In this document: positions 42,652 through 53,663 of the stretch, piece after piece | How positions within the stretch are numbered: position 1 is the stretch's first letter | Layout: the number at the start of each line of letters is the position of its first letter | From: Yarrowia lipolytica | Taxonomy: Eukaryota; Ascomycota; Dipodascomycetes; Dipodascales | Assembly (NCBI RefSeq): GCF_001761485.1 | Contig: NC_090773.1 | Span: 2,604,001 to 2,668,000 of the forward strand | Length of the DNA: 64,000 nucleotides | Direction: 5' to 3' | Notes under the pieces: generated by a model | What the model saw: only the letters and a program-made list of their open reading frames with translations | Databases searched by the model: none | What the model was told of the DNA's origin: nothing | Position numbers and translations under genes: made by a program

Positions 42652-43413
42652 ATGTCGATCACGGCGCAAAACCTCTCCTACACCTTCCCCAATGGGCTTG
42701 TGGGCATCCATCCCACCTCGTTCGACCTGCCTCCCGGGTCTAGAACGTTGCTGATCGGAGCCAATGGAGCTGGAAAGTCGACGTTGCTGCGAATTCTGGC
42801 GGGAAAGACCCTCGCCAAGGCCGACAGTCTCATTGTCCAGGGCTTTGATCCCTTCCGAGACTGTTCTCCTCCTGGAATCCGGTACCTGGGCACCGAATGG
42901 GCCGGCAATCCAATCGTGAGACACGACATTGAGGTCACCCAGCTGCTAAAGTACGCCGGAGGAGATGCCTATCCTGACCGACGAGACCATCTTGTGCAGC
43001 TGCTGGACGTGGATCCCACCTGGCACATGCACGAGGTGTCTGACGGAGAGCGTCGGCGAGTGCAGCTAGTCATGGGACTGCTGGTGCCGTGGGAAACTCT
43101 TCTGCTGGACGAGGTGACGGTTGATCTGGACGTTCTGGCCCGAACTAACCTGCTCAACTTCCTCAAGGAGGAGACCGAGACCCGACAAGCCACCATTGTT
43201 TACGCCACCCATATTTTCGACGGCCTCAACCAGTGGCCTACGCACGTTGCCCATATGAGCCAGTCCACCATGTTGAGTTGCGACACCTACGATGTGGTCC
43301 AGCGGGAGTTCCCTGGCAAGAGCATTCTGGAAATTGCACTGGGCTGGATCACCGGGGATATGGAACGGCGTGGGCCTCGCCTCCCCAGAGCAAAGAGACA
43401 GAGGGTTAACTAG
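42652..43413 (+). CDS. CAF16: ABC-type ATPase CAF16
   Basis: The 253-residue soluble ABC protein has no membrane span. Walker A is GANGAGKST (36-44); the signature loop is the divergent V-S-D-G-E-R-R-R; Walker B is TLLLDEVTVDLD; the switch H-loop is Y-A-T-H-I-F-D. L-G-T-E-W and the whole order match yeast Caf16, which associates with the CCR4-NOT complex and with Mediator subunits in the literature. The start at 42652 follows CACACACA and opens MSITAQNLSYTF. Family identification is firm; its role in transcription is from the yeast homologue. Confidence 0.93.
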   Translation: MSITAQNLSYTFPNGLVGIHPTSFDLPPGSRTLLIGANGAGKSTLLRILAGKTLAKADSLIVQGFDPFRDCSPPGIRYLGTEWAGNPIVRHDIEVTQLLKYAGGDAYPDRRDHLVQLLDVDPTWHMHEVSDGERRRVQLVMGLLVPWETLLLDEVTVDLDVLARTNLLNFLKEETETRQATIVYATHIFDGLNQWPTHVAHMSQSTMLSCDTYDVVQREFPGKSILEIALGWITGDMERRGPRLPRAKRQRVN

Positions 43414-45267
43414 GCTATCCACCGACAGTGCGATAGATACATCGACCAATGTACATGTAGATATATAATAGATCTGATACTAATGATATGGTTCCAATGG
43501 TATTAGACAGCTTCTTGTCTTGCGTCAGCCAAGGTGACTAAGTCAAAACGGCGCTAAACATAAGCCAAGAGAGATCTGACATAATATCGCCCTTAAGACC
43601 CGATGTGATACCCACTAGGGTTGCGTGAGCAATCTATACACTAGCCAGATGGCTTCTTTGTGTCTTTAGTGTCGAGTTGGAGAGTGGTGATACTCCATGG
43701 ACTATAGCTGACTGTCCGAGTAGAGTATCAGCAAACCACATTAGACGACAGAGCAGCTCTTGCACTTTTACTTGATATTTTCACAACTGATCTCCAACGC
43801 CATTACTAATCAGATACGATGGATACGACGCGGCTGGGGCCCGGATTAGGTTGATGGAGATCGGCATCGGAACCCCAGTGCTGCTAAAGGTACGAGTTTC
43901 AGGTGTGCATCTACAAGTAGCAACAGGTGGGATATTTGTATGAAAGAAAGGGGAATTATTTATACGAGTGTGTGACGGGGACTTGGCAGAGTTGAATGGT
44001 TATGTTTTTATTCTACAGATGGGTCTACGAGCCGTGTTAGTCTTACTCCTTTCTTTCAGTTGCTGCATCTCACGGACTTGTTGCGTGTTCCCGTGTGGGA
44101 AAAAGAAACACGTAGAACCCCAACAAGGGTCCATTTTGGAACGGGGAAAATTGGCGGAATCAGGTGAGTGGCACATAAGTAGTTGATTTTCCAAATAAAT
44201 CTTCAGTTTCCTACTTGCTGACCCCTGATTTGGTGGGGCATGTTTTGTGCGTCCAGCCTAACTCTGCCGACTCCGATAAGCGAAGCGGATGAGATGTGTA
44301 CAGCAACCTGCAAGTACGGGCACTGTAGAAAAAGGTGCGAAGATTGTAAAGAGCGGGTTTAGTACGAACGACGGTAGCGAGCATTCAGCGACAGCCGCGA
44401 CGACCAGCTGGTCAGATTGAACAAGCTGAAAATACCTAGAAGCCTTGACCTAAACCACTAATCATGTCGAGGGTCTTCAAGAGTCTGCACAAGTCCTATC
44501 CTGCTCTAACACCACCTTCCGTCTTGTGCAATTGACCCCCACATCCCCACATTGTTGAAGCACCGACTTACTACATCCACCCAGGGCCTAGACCCGCCTT
44601 AGTCATGTGGTGGCAGGGAGACAACAACAACAATACACCACCGGTAATACGAGCTAGACGACTCGCAAGAGACTTTGCCCCAAACCAACGTTGCCAGACA
44701 CGTCCACGCCATGTCACACGTGTCCGTAAAACACACCACTTTGCCTCAGCCTCCCACGATTTGCTTTTCGCCCTTTTGGCATGGATAATGCAGCACTTGC
44801 CGAGGTTGACATGAGGTGTGGGTGGCAATAGAGGCGGAAAAGGAGATGGTATGGAGGACCGATCTCTTAGTAATGGCCACTATTGATGCAGATAAGCCCT
44901 CTAGAGCCCCCTCCCCCGCTTGTCGCTGTTTTTCAGACCCCGCTAAAAGTGGTGGTGTTGATTCTACACCGGTCTCGCCTAAACGAGATAAACGACACCG
45001 TCGAATAATAAACTTCTGTCACGTCCGCAAAAATATCGGCTCATAAATATAGTTGCATGTATGGGGTGATGAGGTCTTGTATGGAGTCATTAATGGCCAC
45101 AAGACAAGAGGAATACACGGAACGAGTAGAAGCACGGATCTGGGCTTGTATGGGCGCCTGCCCTAACCCCCAACCCTTTCCTGGGGTGCCCTACGGTTGT
45201 TCCCCTGGCCCGAATCTGATAAAAGTAGCGTGTTGATCCGAGATAGAGTTGCAACGTTGGAGAATGT

Positions 45268-45268
<1 letters not shown>

Positions 45269-45300
<32 letters not shown>
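45269..45300. repeat. Run of 32 T
   Basis: An unbroken T32 homopolymer 330 bp upstream of ERG3. Its length is likely to vary and to be affected by sequencing error. Confidence 0.9.
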
Positions 45301-45301
<1 letters not shown>

Positions 45302-45560
45302 TTGAGGTTGTGGTTTGCGGGGTCCCTAGGTTAGAAGAGAAGGGGTCTTGGGAAGCGGAGACGGGCGGTAGAGTCTGTCCAAGGGTTCTGCGAGTCACGT
45401 GACTGCCGGTGGTGTGCCGTCCGCCTTGTCATCTTGTCGCTCCCCTCGTTCCCGTAAAGGGCTAGGGTAATGCAAAAAACCGCGAAATGAAGCATGAAAA
45501 ACAAAAAACCCACACGTTTGGCGTGCACCCCCCAAAAGGCAAAAGCCTCTTTACACGCAG

Positions 45561-45571
45561 TTATATATATA
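45561..45571 (+). promoter_or_regulatory. TATA box of ERG3
   Basis: TTATATATATA lies about 60 nt before the ATG. With the CACGTG site further up it is the likely core promoter. Confidence 0.55.
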
Positions 45572-45628
45572 CACCAAGAAGGACTACCACTGTAACGCTC
45601 CAGCTACACGACACACACACCTGCCGCC

Positions 45629-46759
45629 ATGGATATCGCTCTGGAGACCATCGACACGTTTGTGTTCGACTACGTCTACGCCAAGGTTCTGCCCTACAAA
45701 ATGAAGCTTGCTCCCCAGGTGGCCAAGTTTCTCCGTGTCCAGGACTTTTCAAAGTCTCTGATCGACCGCAACACGGGCTTTTTCTTCCCCGAGGCTGCGG
45801 CCAAGCTGGCGACCGCCAAGAACCCCGAGTTCTACGGCGAGCCCGTGTTCTGGAAACACGCCTACGACCACGTTCTGGCCTGCGGCTCCATTTTCGCCCG
45901 AGACCACATCATCCGACAGATCATCTCCTTCACCATCATCACAGCCACCTTTGGAGCGCTTCTGTACCTGTCGTTCGCCACGCTGTCCTACCTGTTTGTG
46001 TTTGACCGAGATACCTTCAACCACCCCCGTTTCCTCAAGAACCAGATCACCCTGGAGATCACCCAGGCCCTGAGCGCCATCCCCTTCATGTCTCTGTGCA
46101 CCGCCCCGTGGTTTGTCGCAGAAGTCAGAGGCTACTCACGCATGTATCTGGAGGTTGAGAAACACGGCTGGCTGTACTTGATTTTGCAGTTCCCGCTGTT
46201 TCTCATGTTTACCGACTGTGGCGTCTACCTAATCCACAGAGGTCTGCATCACAAGTGGGTCTACAAGCACCTGCACAAGCCCCATCACAAGTGGATCATG
46301 CCCTCTCCGTTCGCGTCGCATGCCTTCCACCCTCTCGACGGCTACTTTCAGTCTCTGCCCTACCACATTTTCCCCTTCCTGCTACCTCTCAACAAGATTT
46401 CCTATCTGATTCTCTTCACCTTTATCAACTTCTGGACCATTATGATCCACGACGGCGAGTTCCTCGTCAACTCTCCCGTCATCAACGGTACCGCCTGTCA
46501 CACGGTCCACCACCTGTACTTCAACTACAACTACGGCCAGTTCTTCACTCTGTGGGACCGAGTGGGAGGCTCGTACCGACAGCCCGAAGATGAGTTCTTC
46601 GACCACTCCCTCAGGAAGGACGAGCAGACCATCCGACGCCAGGTTGGCGAGTTTGAGAAAATCCGAGCCAAGGAGGAGAGCGCTGACGATCGAGTCTACG
46701 TTGGAGATACCGCCGCCAAGAAGACTGTTGCTGTCAAGCGAAACACCAAGCAGGATTAA
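45629..46759 (+). CDS. ERG3: C-5 sterol desaturase (Erg3)
   Basis: Erg3 introduces the C5(6) double bond in episterol during ergosterol synthesis, in the ER membrane, with oxygen and electrons from NADH via cytochrome b5. The 376-residue product has several hydrophobic spans and the three histidine boxes of the fatty-acid-hydroxylase superfamily: HRGLHH (203-208), HKPHH (216-220) and HTVHH (291-295), which hold the di-iron centre. Length matches fungal Erg3. The start lies in an excellent context, GCCGCCATGG. The C-terminus is Lys-rich, possibly helping ER retention. Single exon. Confidence 0.95.
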   Translation: MDIALETIDTFVFDYVYAKVLPYKMKLAPQVAKFLRVQDFSKSLIDRNTGFFFPEAAAKLATAKNPEFYGEPVFWKHAYDHVLACGSIFARDHIIRQIISFTIITATFGALLYLSFATLSYLFVFDRDTFNHPRFLKNQITLEITQALSAIPFMSLCTAPWFVAEVRGYSRMYLEVEKHGWLYLILQFPLFLMFTDCGVYLIHRGLHHKWVYKHLHKPHHKWIMPSPFASHAFHPLDGYFQSLPYHIFPFLLPLNKISYLILFTFINFWTIMIHDGEFLVNSPVINGTACHTVHHLYFNYNYGQFFTLWDRVGGSYRQPEDEFFDHSLRKDEQTIRRQVGEFEKIRAKEESADDRVYVGDTAAKKTVAVKRNTKQD

Positions 46760-47115
46760 ATCTTTGACCATGAAGTGAAGGACAAGGACAACAAAGCGGC
46801 GAAGCGAATGCCTGGGCTCTTTGACAGCTGCTTTGTTCTCAAAGGGGACGATAAAGAAAACAGTAGATAATTCCGTCTTACGACGAAGAGTTGAGGGAGC
46901 AAGACTCCACAGCTGGTAACGAGTTACGATATTTTAATAAATTAGACGCGCGATTAGCGATTATGGAGGTGACTGGGAATACTTGGAGTCAGTTCAAGTG
47001 CCAAAAAAGTCCTGCAGTAAATATTTACACGAAGAGCCTGTGTACGCTCTATTACTTCACCATTTAAACAGTGTAATCAAAACAAACACTGTTAACCTCA
47101 CTCACTCGCTACACA
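46760..47115. other. Short spacer ERG3 / unknown membrane protein
   Basis: 356 bp carrying the ERG3 3' end and the promoter of the next gene. Nothing else seen. Confidence 0.6.
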
Positions 47116-48084
47116 ATGCCATCCTTCACCAGCGAAACCACTCTGGGATACCTTTTTTCACCAATCGCATGGCTGTTTGTGTCGTGTACAATCACCGCAT
47201 TGGTCATCTTGACTCTGTTACCCTTCATTCTCTTCCATGATGATATCCAACAGCTCGATGACTACAACTGGAGCAAGAAGAAGCGACGCGACTTGCTTCT
47301 ATCCGACCCCATTTTGCTCAGAGATACCAAAGAAAGCACCGAGAAGACCAAAGATAGTGCCGAGAAGACCAAAGATAGCGCCGAGAAGACCAAAGATAGC
47401 GCCAGCGACGATTCTGCGCTGAAAAGCGACTGCGACTCGATAGACACATGCACCGCGGTGTCAGCACCCATGCTGCAGTCTCTCTTCCACAGACTCGTTG
47501 TCCAAAACAAGTGGAGAGAGGCCGGATACGTGGCCGATCACGTGTATAAGCTGGTACGTGCCAAACTGCTACTGACGAACCTCGGAGTCGACGGACTACG
47601 TCTGCTGGAAGACGTCATTAGAGGATACCCGCCTGGAGTGGAGAATCACGTGACTGCAGTCTTCCACACGCTGGCAGATGTGATTATCGGAAAGTATCCT
47701 GGGTCTGCTGAGGAGCCTGCTTCTTCACGAGGCATCCTTGGACGGTGGTGTATGCAGGTCATGACGTCGTTGATCACGCATGTGGCCACCGTTTCTCGCT
47801 CCGACATTGTTCGTATGCTGTGCAAGCGGTATTTCCAGGACCATGTTGCTTCTCTTCAGATTTGGACCTTCAAGAGCGTTTCTGTGTTTCTTGTGCACTG
47901 TCTCAAGACTAGACATAACTTGAAAACTCCCGAGAACGAGAGCATCCAGCTTCTGTTGAGAGAGGGCATGACTTCAAGGAACAAGCTGGTGACCAAGGCT
48001 GCTCAGGACTGTCTCACTCACTACACTTTGGTCGATTCAGAGGCTGGCGACAAGTTGCGGTATCAGATTGGAGCGAACTTGTAA
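47116..48084 (+). CDS. Unknown protein with N-terminal membrane span
   Basis: The 322-residue protein has one strongly hydrophobic N-terminal segment (about residues 10-40, FSPIAWLFVSCTITALVILT), then a basic patch (K-K-K-R-R), a repeat region with three E-K-T-K-D-S-A units (about 76-96) and a Ser/Asp linker. The C-terminal part, about 115-322, is helical without recognisable motifs. The layout suggests a membrane-anchored protein with a soluble domain. I do not recognise the family. The start ATG at 47116 is the first in frame and follows ACACA. Confidence 0.7.
   Translation: MPSFTSETTLGYLFSPIAWLFVSCTITALVILTLLPFILFHDDIQQLDDYNWSKKKRRDLLLSDPILLRDTKESTEKTKDSAEKTKDSAEKTKDSASDDSALKSDCDSIDTCTAVSAPMLQSLFHRLVVQNKWREAGYVADHVYKLVRAKLLLTNLGVDGLRLLEDVIRGYPPGVENHVTAVFHTLADVIIGKYPGSAEEPASSRGILGRWCMQVMTSLITHVATVSRSDIVRMLCKRYFQDHVASLQIWTFKSVSVFLVHCLKTRHNLKTPENESIQLLLREGMTSRNKLVTKAAQDCLTHYTLVDSEAGDKLRYQIGANL
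47341..47403 (+). repeat. 21-bp coding repeat, three copies
   Basis: GAGAAGACCAAAGATAGCGC-type units repeat three times in phase, with a diverged copy just before. They encode E-K-T-K-D-S-A in the linker of the unknown membrane protein. Confidence 0.93.
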
Positions 48085-48865
48085 CCTGAAGCGGGTTTGA
48101 ACGAGTAAGACTGTTTCGCGTGTGAACGAGTACAAAAAGAGTATATAGATGATAAAAGGAAAGCAAGTCTTCTGTAGCTAACAGTGCATACATCACCAGT
48201 AAGGCAGTCCATGTCTTACACTATAGCTATGGATAGCTAGTGACTCCAGTTAATGAGTTTGATACATGACGGATGCTTCTCCGATCTTGTTTGAAATGGA
48301 GTGGGATTCATAAGACTCTCCTCCCTACCCGTCACCCCTCTCTCGTATAGCGACTGTTCGGAGTCCGAGGTTTATCATCCACAGAGTTGCTCTCTCGGGT
48401 TAAGTGTTCGTCTCAATGAAACTACTTTTGAGTGTTCGAGGTTTGATTCGAGTCTGGGGTTTTATCTCTTCTATATCGAGTTTTCTTGTGTTTCTTGGTG
48501 GTTCTTGGTGGTGTCTGTTTCCTGGCTTCTTTAGTCGTCTAGTTAGAAGTTAGTTGACGTCTATTAATACTAGTAGCGCAGTACGCCGTACACATGCTCA
48601 GGAGTGTAGCTCGTATTATCTCCAATTAACCACATACCTAGCAGTACACTAAGACACAGGGCAAAGTTTCTGGTGCGATTCGTACAGAGATTGCATCATT
48701 GGAAGTTGTGCGTTAGCGTGTGTCTCGAGGCTATCTCTCTCTCTCGTGTATCATCATGGACATGTTACACGTGGATAAGAGTTCAAGCCACAGTTGTGGC
48801 TGGGGATTGATATTGATTCACCACGAGCCATTGTTCTCATAGAGCCATAGTTGTCACTCACAGAA
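48085..48865. other. Spacer upstream of nucleoside transporter
   Basis: 780 bp without a supported gene; it should contain the promoter of the CNT gene. Confidence 0.55.
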
Positions 48866-50692
48866 ATGGCCTCCAGAAGATCCATTGGAGAGGTCGTTGA
48901 CTCTCACTCAATGACCGGAGATATCCTGGATGCAAACTCCATCAGTGAAGAGTTTGTGGACTCGGGTATCACCAAACGAGATACCAAAGGGAAGGAGAAG
49001 GGCGATGTTGAAGTTGAAGAGGTCGAAGATACCAGCAAATCCAGAAGAGGCGGGTTTGTAGAGTTCTGGAAAACATTCACCTCCAAGTCGTTCAGACACA
49101 GACACGTGTGGGTGTTCCATCTCTTTTGGAGTATGTTTTTCACCGCTTGGTGGATCTCCATTCTGGCCCAGCCGAAACATCGACACATGTGGTTGATTCC
49201 CACGATTCTATGGATGTGTATCATTGCCCGATTCATCACCCTGCATGTTCCAGCGCGATATCTCATCGTTTGGGCTTCGTATATCTGGGATCGAACGGTA
49301 ATCAAGGTATACGAACGGGTTCCTTCTCATTTACGGGTCCCAGGAGCCGCTCTAGGAACTCTGGCGGTGATTCTGATAGGCACCTTTGTCACGAAGGAGT
49401 ATCCAGACAGCTTGAGATCGGACCGAGCCGTGTCCTTCTTTGGATACTTGGTGGGTCTTTTCTGTCTATTTGTCAGCTCAAACAACCGTCACAAGATCAG
49501 ATGGGAAACTGTCATTGCCGGTGTGCTCATCCAGTACATTGTGGCTCTGTTTGTGCTGCGAACCAAGGCCGGATACGACATTTTCAACTTCATTTCGACC
49601 TTGGCTCGGGAACTTCTCGAGTTTGCCAAAGCCGGATCAGCGTTTCTAACGTCTCCCGAAGAGTCACAGCTTCCCTGGGTCGTGTTTACGGTACTTCCCG
49701 CTGTCATCTTCTTTGTCGCCTTCATCCACATCTTCATGTACTGGAGATGGGTCCAATGGGCCACCGTGAAGCTGGCCTATCTCTTCTTTTGGGCCATGAA
49801 GGTGTCTGGGGCCGAAGCGGTGGTAGCAGCAGCTTCTCCCTTTCTCGGCCAAGGAGAAAGCTCGATTCTCATTAAGCCATTCATCCCGCATATGACCAAA
49901 GCCGAGATCCACCAGATTATGACCTCGGGCTTCTCCACCATCGCCGGATCCATGCTGGTAGCGTACATTGGACTTGGAATCAACCCTCAGGCGATTGTTT
50001 CCAGCTGCATCATGTCCATTCCGGCTTCTCTGGCCTGTGCAAAGCTGCGGTACCCCGAAACAGAAGAGACGGTAACGGGTGGAAAAGTGGTTATTCCCGA
50101 AGACGAGTCTGTCGAGTCAGCAGACAATGTGCTCCATGCATTTGCCAATGGAGCCTGGCTCGGCCTCATTGTCGCTGGAGCTATCATGACTACCCAGATG
50201 TGCATTGTGGCTCTGGTGGCTCTCATCGACGCTCTGCTCACCTGGTTTGGCAACTTTTGGAACATTCACGAGCTCACTCTCGAGATGATGCTTGGCTACA
50301 TTCTGTTTCCCGTGGGCTTTCTGCTGGGCGTCCCTCGACACGAAATCTACAAAATCTCCAAATTGATCGGCACCAAGTTCATCAAAAACGAGTTTGTGGC
50401 CTACCTGGCGCTGTCGTCCCCCGAGTACCACTCGCTGAGCAAACGGGGAGCCATGTTGGTCACTTACGCGCTCTGCGGCTTTGCCAATCTGGGCTCTCTG
50501 GGTATCCAGGTGGGTGTTTTAGGACGGCTAGCTCCTTCACGAGCTGGAGATATCTCGCGAGTCGCCATTTCGGCTCTCATCACAGGAGGTATTGCTACCC
50601 TGCTCTCGGCTTGCATGGCTGGAATGGTGCTGGCCGACATGACCAAGTTCGCTACTCCTAGTGAGGCGGTAGCTACTGGCACTGTTGGCTGA
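48866..50692 (+). CDS. Concentrative nucleoside transporter (CNT/SLC28 family)
   Basis: The 608-residue polytopic membrane protein has a cytosolic acidic N-terminus of about 70 residues. The family core includes G-Q-G-E-S (FLGQGESSILIKPF), M-T-x-x-E-I-H-Q-I-M-T-S-G-F-S-T-I-A-G-S and the C-terminal A-x-C-G-F-A-N-L-G-S-L-G-I-Q. These are the nucleoside- and cation-binding hairpins of CNT transporters, which import nucleosides with Na+ or H+. CNT members occur in some fungi such as Candida but not in baker's yeast. The start ATG is at 48866; an upstream TTG is in frame but not needed. Confidence 0.92.
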   Translation: MASRRSIGEVVDSHSMTGDILDANSISEEFVDSGITKRDTKGKEKGDVEVEEVEDTSKSRRGGFVEFWKTFTSKSFRHRHVWVFHLFWSMFFTAWWISILAQPKHRHMWLIPTILWMCIIARFITLHVPARYLIVWASYIWDRTVIKVYERVPSHLRVPGAALGTLAVILIGTFVTKEYPDSLRSDRAVSFFGYLVGLFCLFVSSNNRHKIRWETVIAGVLIQYIVALFVLRTKAGYDIFNFISTLARELLEFAKAGSAFLTSPEESQLPWVVFTVLPAVIFFVAFIHIFMYWRWVQWATVKLAYLFFWAMKVSGAEAVVAAASPFLGQGESSILIKPFIPHMTKAEIHQIMTSGFSTIAGSMLVAYIGLGINPQAIVSSCIMSIPASLACAKLRYPETEETVTGGKVVIPEDESVESADNVLHAFANGAWLGLIVAGAIMTTQMCIVALVALIDALLTWFGNFWNIHELTLEMMLGYILFPVGFLLGVPRHEIYKISKLIGTKFIKNEFVAYLALSSPEYHSLSKRGAMLVTYALCGFANLGSLGIQVGVLGRLAPSRAGDISRVAISALITGGIATLLSACMAGMVLADMTKFATPSEAVATGTVG

Positions 50693-51391
50693 GCCACATC
50701 ACCTTTAGGGCAACAATAGAAGCTGACAACAGCAGCAAGTGACCACCAAGTAACAACCCAGTAACGACCAGGTAACTTGATGAGGTATCTCTGAGGTATC
50801 TGTAGTATCAATGGAGCACACAGTGAGCTTACTTGGGCAATACTGTACTGTACTTGTACTGTAGCACCAGCAAGGCCCGGGCAGACGGCTTGTTCCTCCA
50901 TCAGCAGTGGCACCTCCATGGACTGTCAAGAGTCATCTGGGAGCAACTTGTACATACAGTATTGTGAACTTCTGGTTGCATTCACAAGTGTATTCTACTC
51001 GAACTGTCGTACTGTAGATGTCCTCTCACAGCCATACCAATGAGTTCTCCTGACCTCCCCATTCTGCTTATCAGATCAGCACCATAGCATTCACCATGGC
51101 ATTCACACAGCTACAGTATATATAGCATACGGTACTCGGAGTAGGACCAATAATTGAGATTACAAATCACCCAGTCACTATCATTACGTAAGCGTACACT
51201 CCAGGTGCCCCAATGTTGCCCCATTTCTCCCTCCGGTATATATATTACCCCCATCTCCCCTCCATGCCCCATCCGTGTACCACTAAAGTTGCCCCATGCA
51301 GACTCCCAATATCGCGGCACCTCGTCCAACCTAATAATCGGCAGCCCAACATCCTAGCCACCACCACCACAAGCATCACCACAACACCACA
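50693..51391. other. Spacer and leader upstream of VPS68
   Basis: 700 bp between the CNT gene and the first VPS68 exon. TACTTGTA words lie near 50850 and 50949, and a TATATATA box is at about 51117 with another TATATATT at 51237. Confidence 0.5.
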
Positions 51392-52582
51392 ATGTGAGTA
51401 TGACGAGCCAAGAAGATGGTTCCAGGCATCAGGAGACAGCTGATTATGCCATCCAACGACATATCGACAGCCACATGAACCATGTCGCAGCCATTACAAG
51501 ACAATAACATGTCGTGAACAATGCCCGGAGTTAGTGTATTGCCATATGATATGAGATTGACGAGACAAGTTCATGACAGCGGATGAATGATGGAGCTCGG
51601 TCGTCAACAATGACTCCGATCTTGTATATCCTGTACTCCATGTTTTGCAACAAGATGAAGAGTACACAGGATAGGTCTAGAGTATGAGGCGAGGGATAGG
51701 ACAGGTCGTCTACACTATACCTGGTGGCGGTGACCGTGACCCTGAGAAGCAACAAAGACGTCGTCCATTCAATCTGTGTGAACAGCAGCAGATGGTTTCT
51801 GACTTTCACAATTGCCACACACCACTTGCTGCATGTCTCTGCTTCATGTCTCCATCCGTTGGCTGTGTCTTCACCCTTGTCCAATCTCTTGGATGAAGTC
51901 ATTCGTTGCCAGGGGCTGGTCATGTCATGCCCTGAGATTCCCATATGGATTCATTCAGAGTGTGACGGCCGTTTCCGATACCAATGAAGGCCATTTTTTA
52001 CACGGATAGTAGTTATCCGGCCAATGTCCCTTAAAGACGTCGGTTTTCTCGTTATCATACTAACCTAGGTCCCTCTTTCGCATCGCCATTCCCGGCTTCA
52101 AGCTCCCCCCATCATCCCTACGGGCTGTCGGAGTCTACGCCTCCGGAGCCATCTTCTCGCTCGGCTTCTACGCCATGCTGGATGCCGCGCTCTACTCCAG
52201 CCACAAAAACGTATCCACCGTCCACGTCCGTTTCTTCCCCGACTGGCTGCCATTGCTGTTTTCGTGCATTGGAATGCTGGTGATTAACCTGGTGGAGAAG
52301 GCCCGTCTGCAATCGGCGCTCACCGGCGGATCGTCCTTCTCGTCTGGAGAAGACTGGCAGGCCAAGGTGGTGCTGTTCCTGGGCTTTGCATTCCTGGCCG
52401 GCGGGATGGCGTCCTCGATTGCCGTGCTTGTGCTCAAGTACGCCCTGCCAGGCTATTCGATGCCCACTCTGGGTATGGGTGTGGCCAACGTGATTTGCAA
52501 CGCCTCCGTCATGGTTTCCTGCGTACTTCTGTGGGTTGCGCAGAACATTGAGGACGAGTACTCATACTCTTTGTCGTTGTAG
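51392..52582 (+). CDS. VPS68: Vps68-like membrane protein, intron inside the start codon
   Basis: Vps68 is a small four-span protein that works with Vps55 in endosome-to-vacuole transport. The longest uninterrupted frame starts only at an internal methionine (52175). A GTGAGTA donor at 51394 and a TACTAACCTAG acceptor ending at 52068 join AT to G, making the start codon. The product then reads MSLFRIAIPGFKLPPSSLR and totals 171 residues, the normal family length. Exon 1 therefore contributes two coding bases (51392-51393), exon 2 spans 52069-52582 and the intron is 675 nt. About four hydrophobic spans are visible, with F-L-D-A-A-L-Y-S-type conservation (YAMLDAALYSSH) and a C-terminal V-A-Q-N-I-E-D-E-Y. 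Confidence 0.88.
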
Positions 52583-53663
52583 GCGGATGAAAACGGAATC
52601 ACAAGACCAAAGGTCTCTAACGAGTAATATATGATATGATTATGAGTGTAGGGGCAAAAGATGCACACTGCAGGTCAATGTTTTTGAAGGGACTACGAAG
52701 GAGAAGAAGGAGGTGTACAGTCCCACGAGTACATACCATTCAATAGTTGCAACACACAGTACATAAAGTATGTCCTTGTACTAGTATGAGCACGTGAATT
52801 CCTCTGTTCTGTCTCCACAGACCATGTCCAGATCGTCTGTCTACAGAAGCCCGATATCGTGTCAGAAGAGCCCTTAGCCCCTGTCAAACGTCATCGGTTT
52901 TCGCAGCAGCATTCACATGCGCACGTTGCATGGCTTGGAACAAGGCAAGGGTCGGAAATGAGCCGGAGACAGCTGAAAAATTAGTCCGAATAATATCGGT
53001 CAGCGGCCAAAGAATGCCCCTTGCTACGGCCATGATTTCGCAGCGTGCTAGCGTGATAATACTGAATCTAGCCGCGTGTGAAAAGGTGTACATACTGTCC
53101 AGTGTATGACATTGTTCTACTGCATTTAGTTTAACTATTCTGTTTATTATCTGGCAGAGTAACCAGTATGGAACAAGTAGTTGACATAATACTTGAGTAC
53201 TTGAACCAACTACAAAAACCCTTGTACTTGTACACACTGGATCCACTGTGATCACTATTGCAAAATGGTTTGAGAACGACATATTAGTCATACTGGAACC
53301 GGTACTCATTGTAAGCCAATAGACCAATCATCTCTACAGTACATACCATACTCGTAGCTGTAGTATCAGCTGTGAGACAATGCATAACACCATGGACACT
53401 ATCTTCAATAACAGACACTGGGTGACAAAAAAAGTACTGTTCCTCTTTCCATTCTACCCCGAGACAAATGGAGTTACCAATATCCAGAATAGATGTACAA
53501 AACACACGGTTATCAATATCAAACATTTTACTCTACATCAGCGAATCACTACTAGTCGAGCCTTGTCGGACCAGCTCAAGTCGTAGTCAAACATATATTA
53601 TCCTCCCCTGCCAAGTACCTTACTCGGCTCTATTCATACATTTGTATCATGGACCGGTGACAG
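52583..53663. other. 1.1 kb convergent spacer
   Basis: No gene supported between the converging VPS68 and GSK-3 genes. TACTTGTA words lie near 53190 and 53225. Confidence 0.55.

Larger units (their letters stand above)
43414..45628. other. 2.2 kb spacer upstream of ERG3
   Basis: No supported gene. It includes a run of 32 T (45269-45300), GTCACGTGAC at about 45395 and the ERG3 TATA box. Confidence 0.55.
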
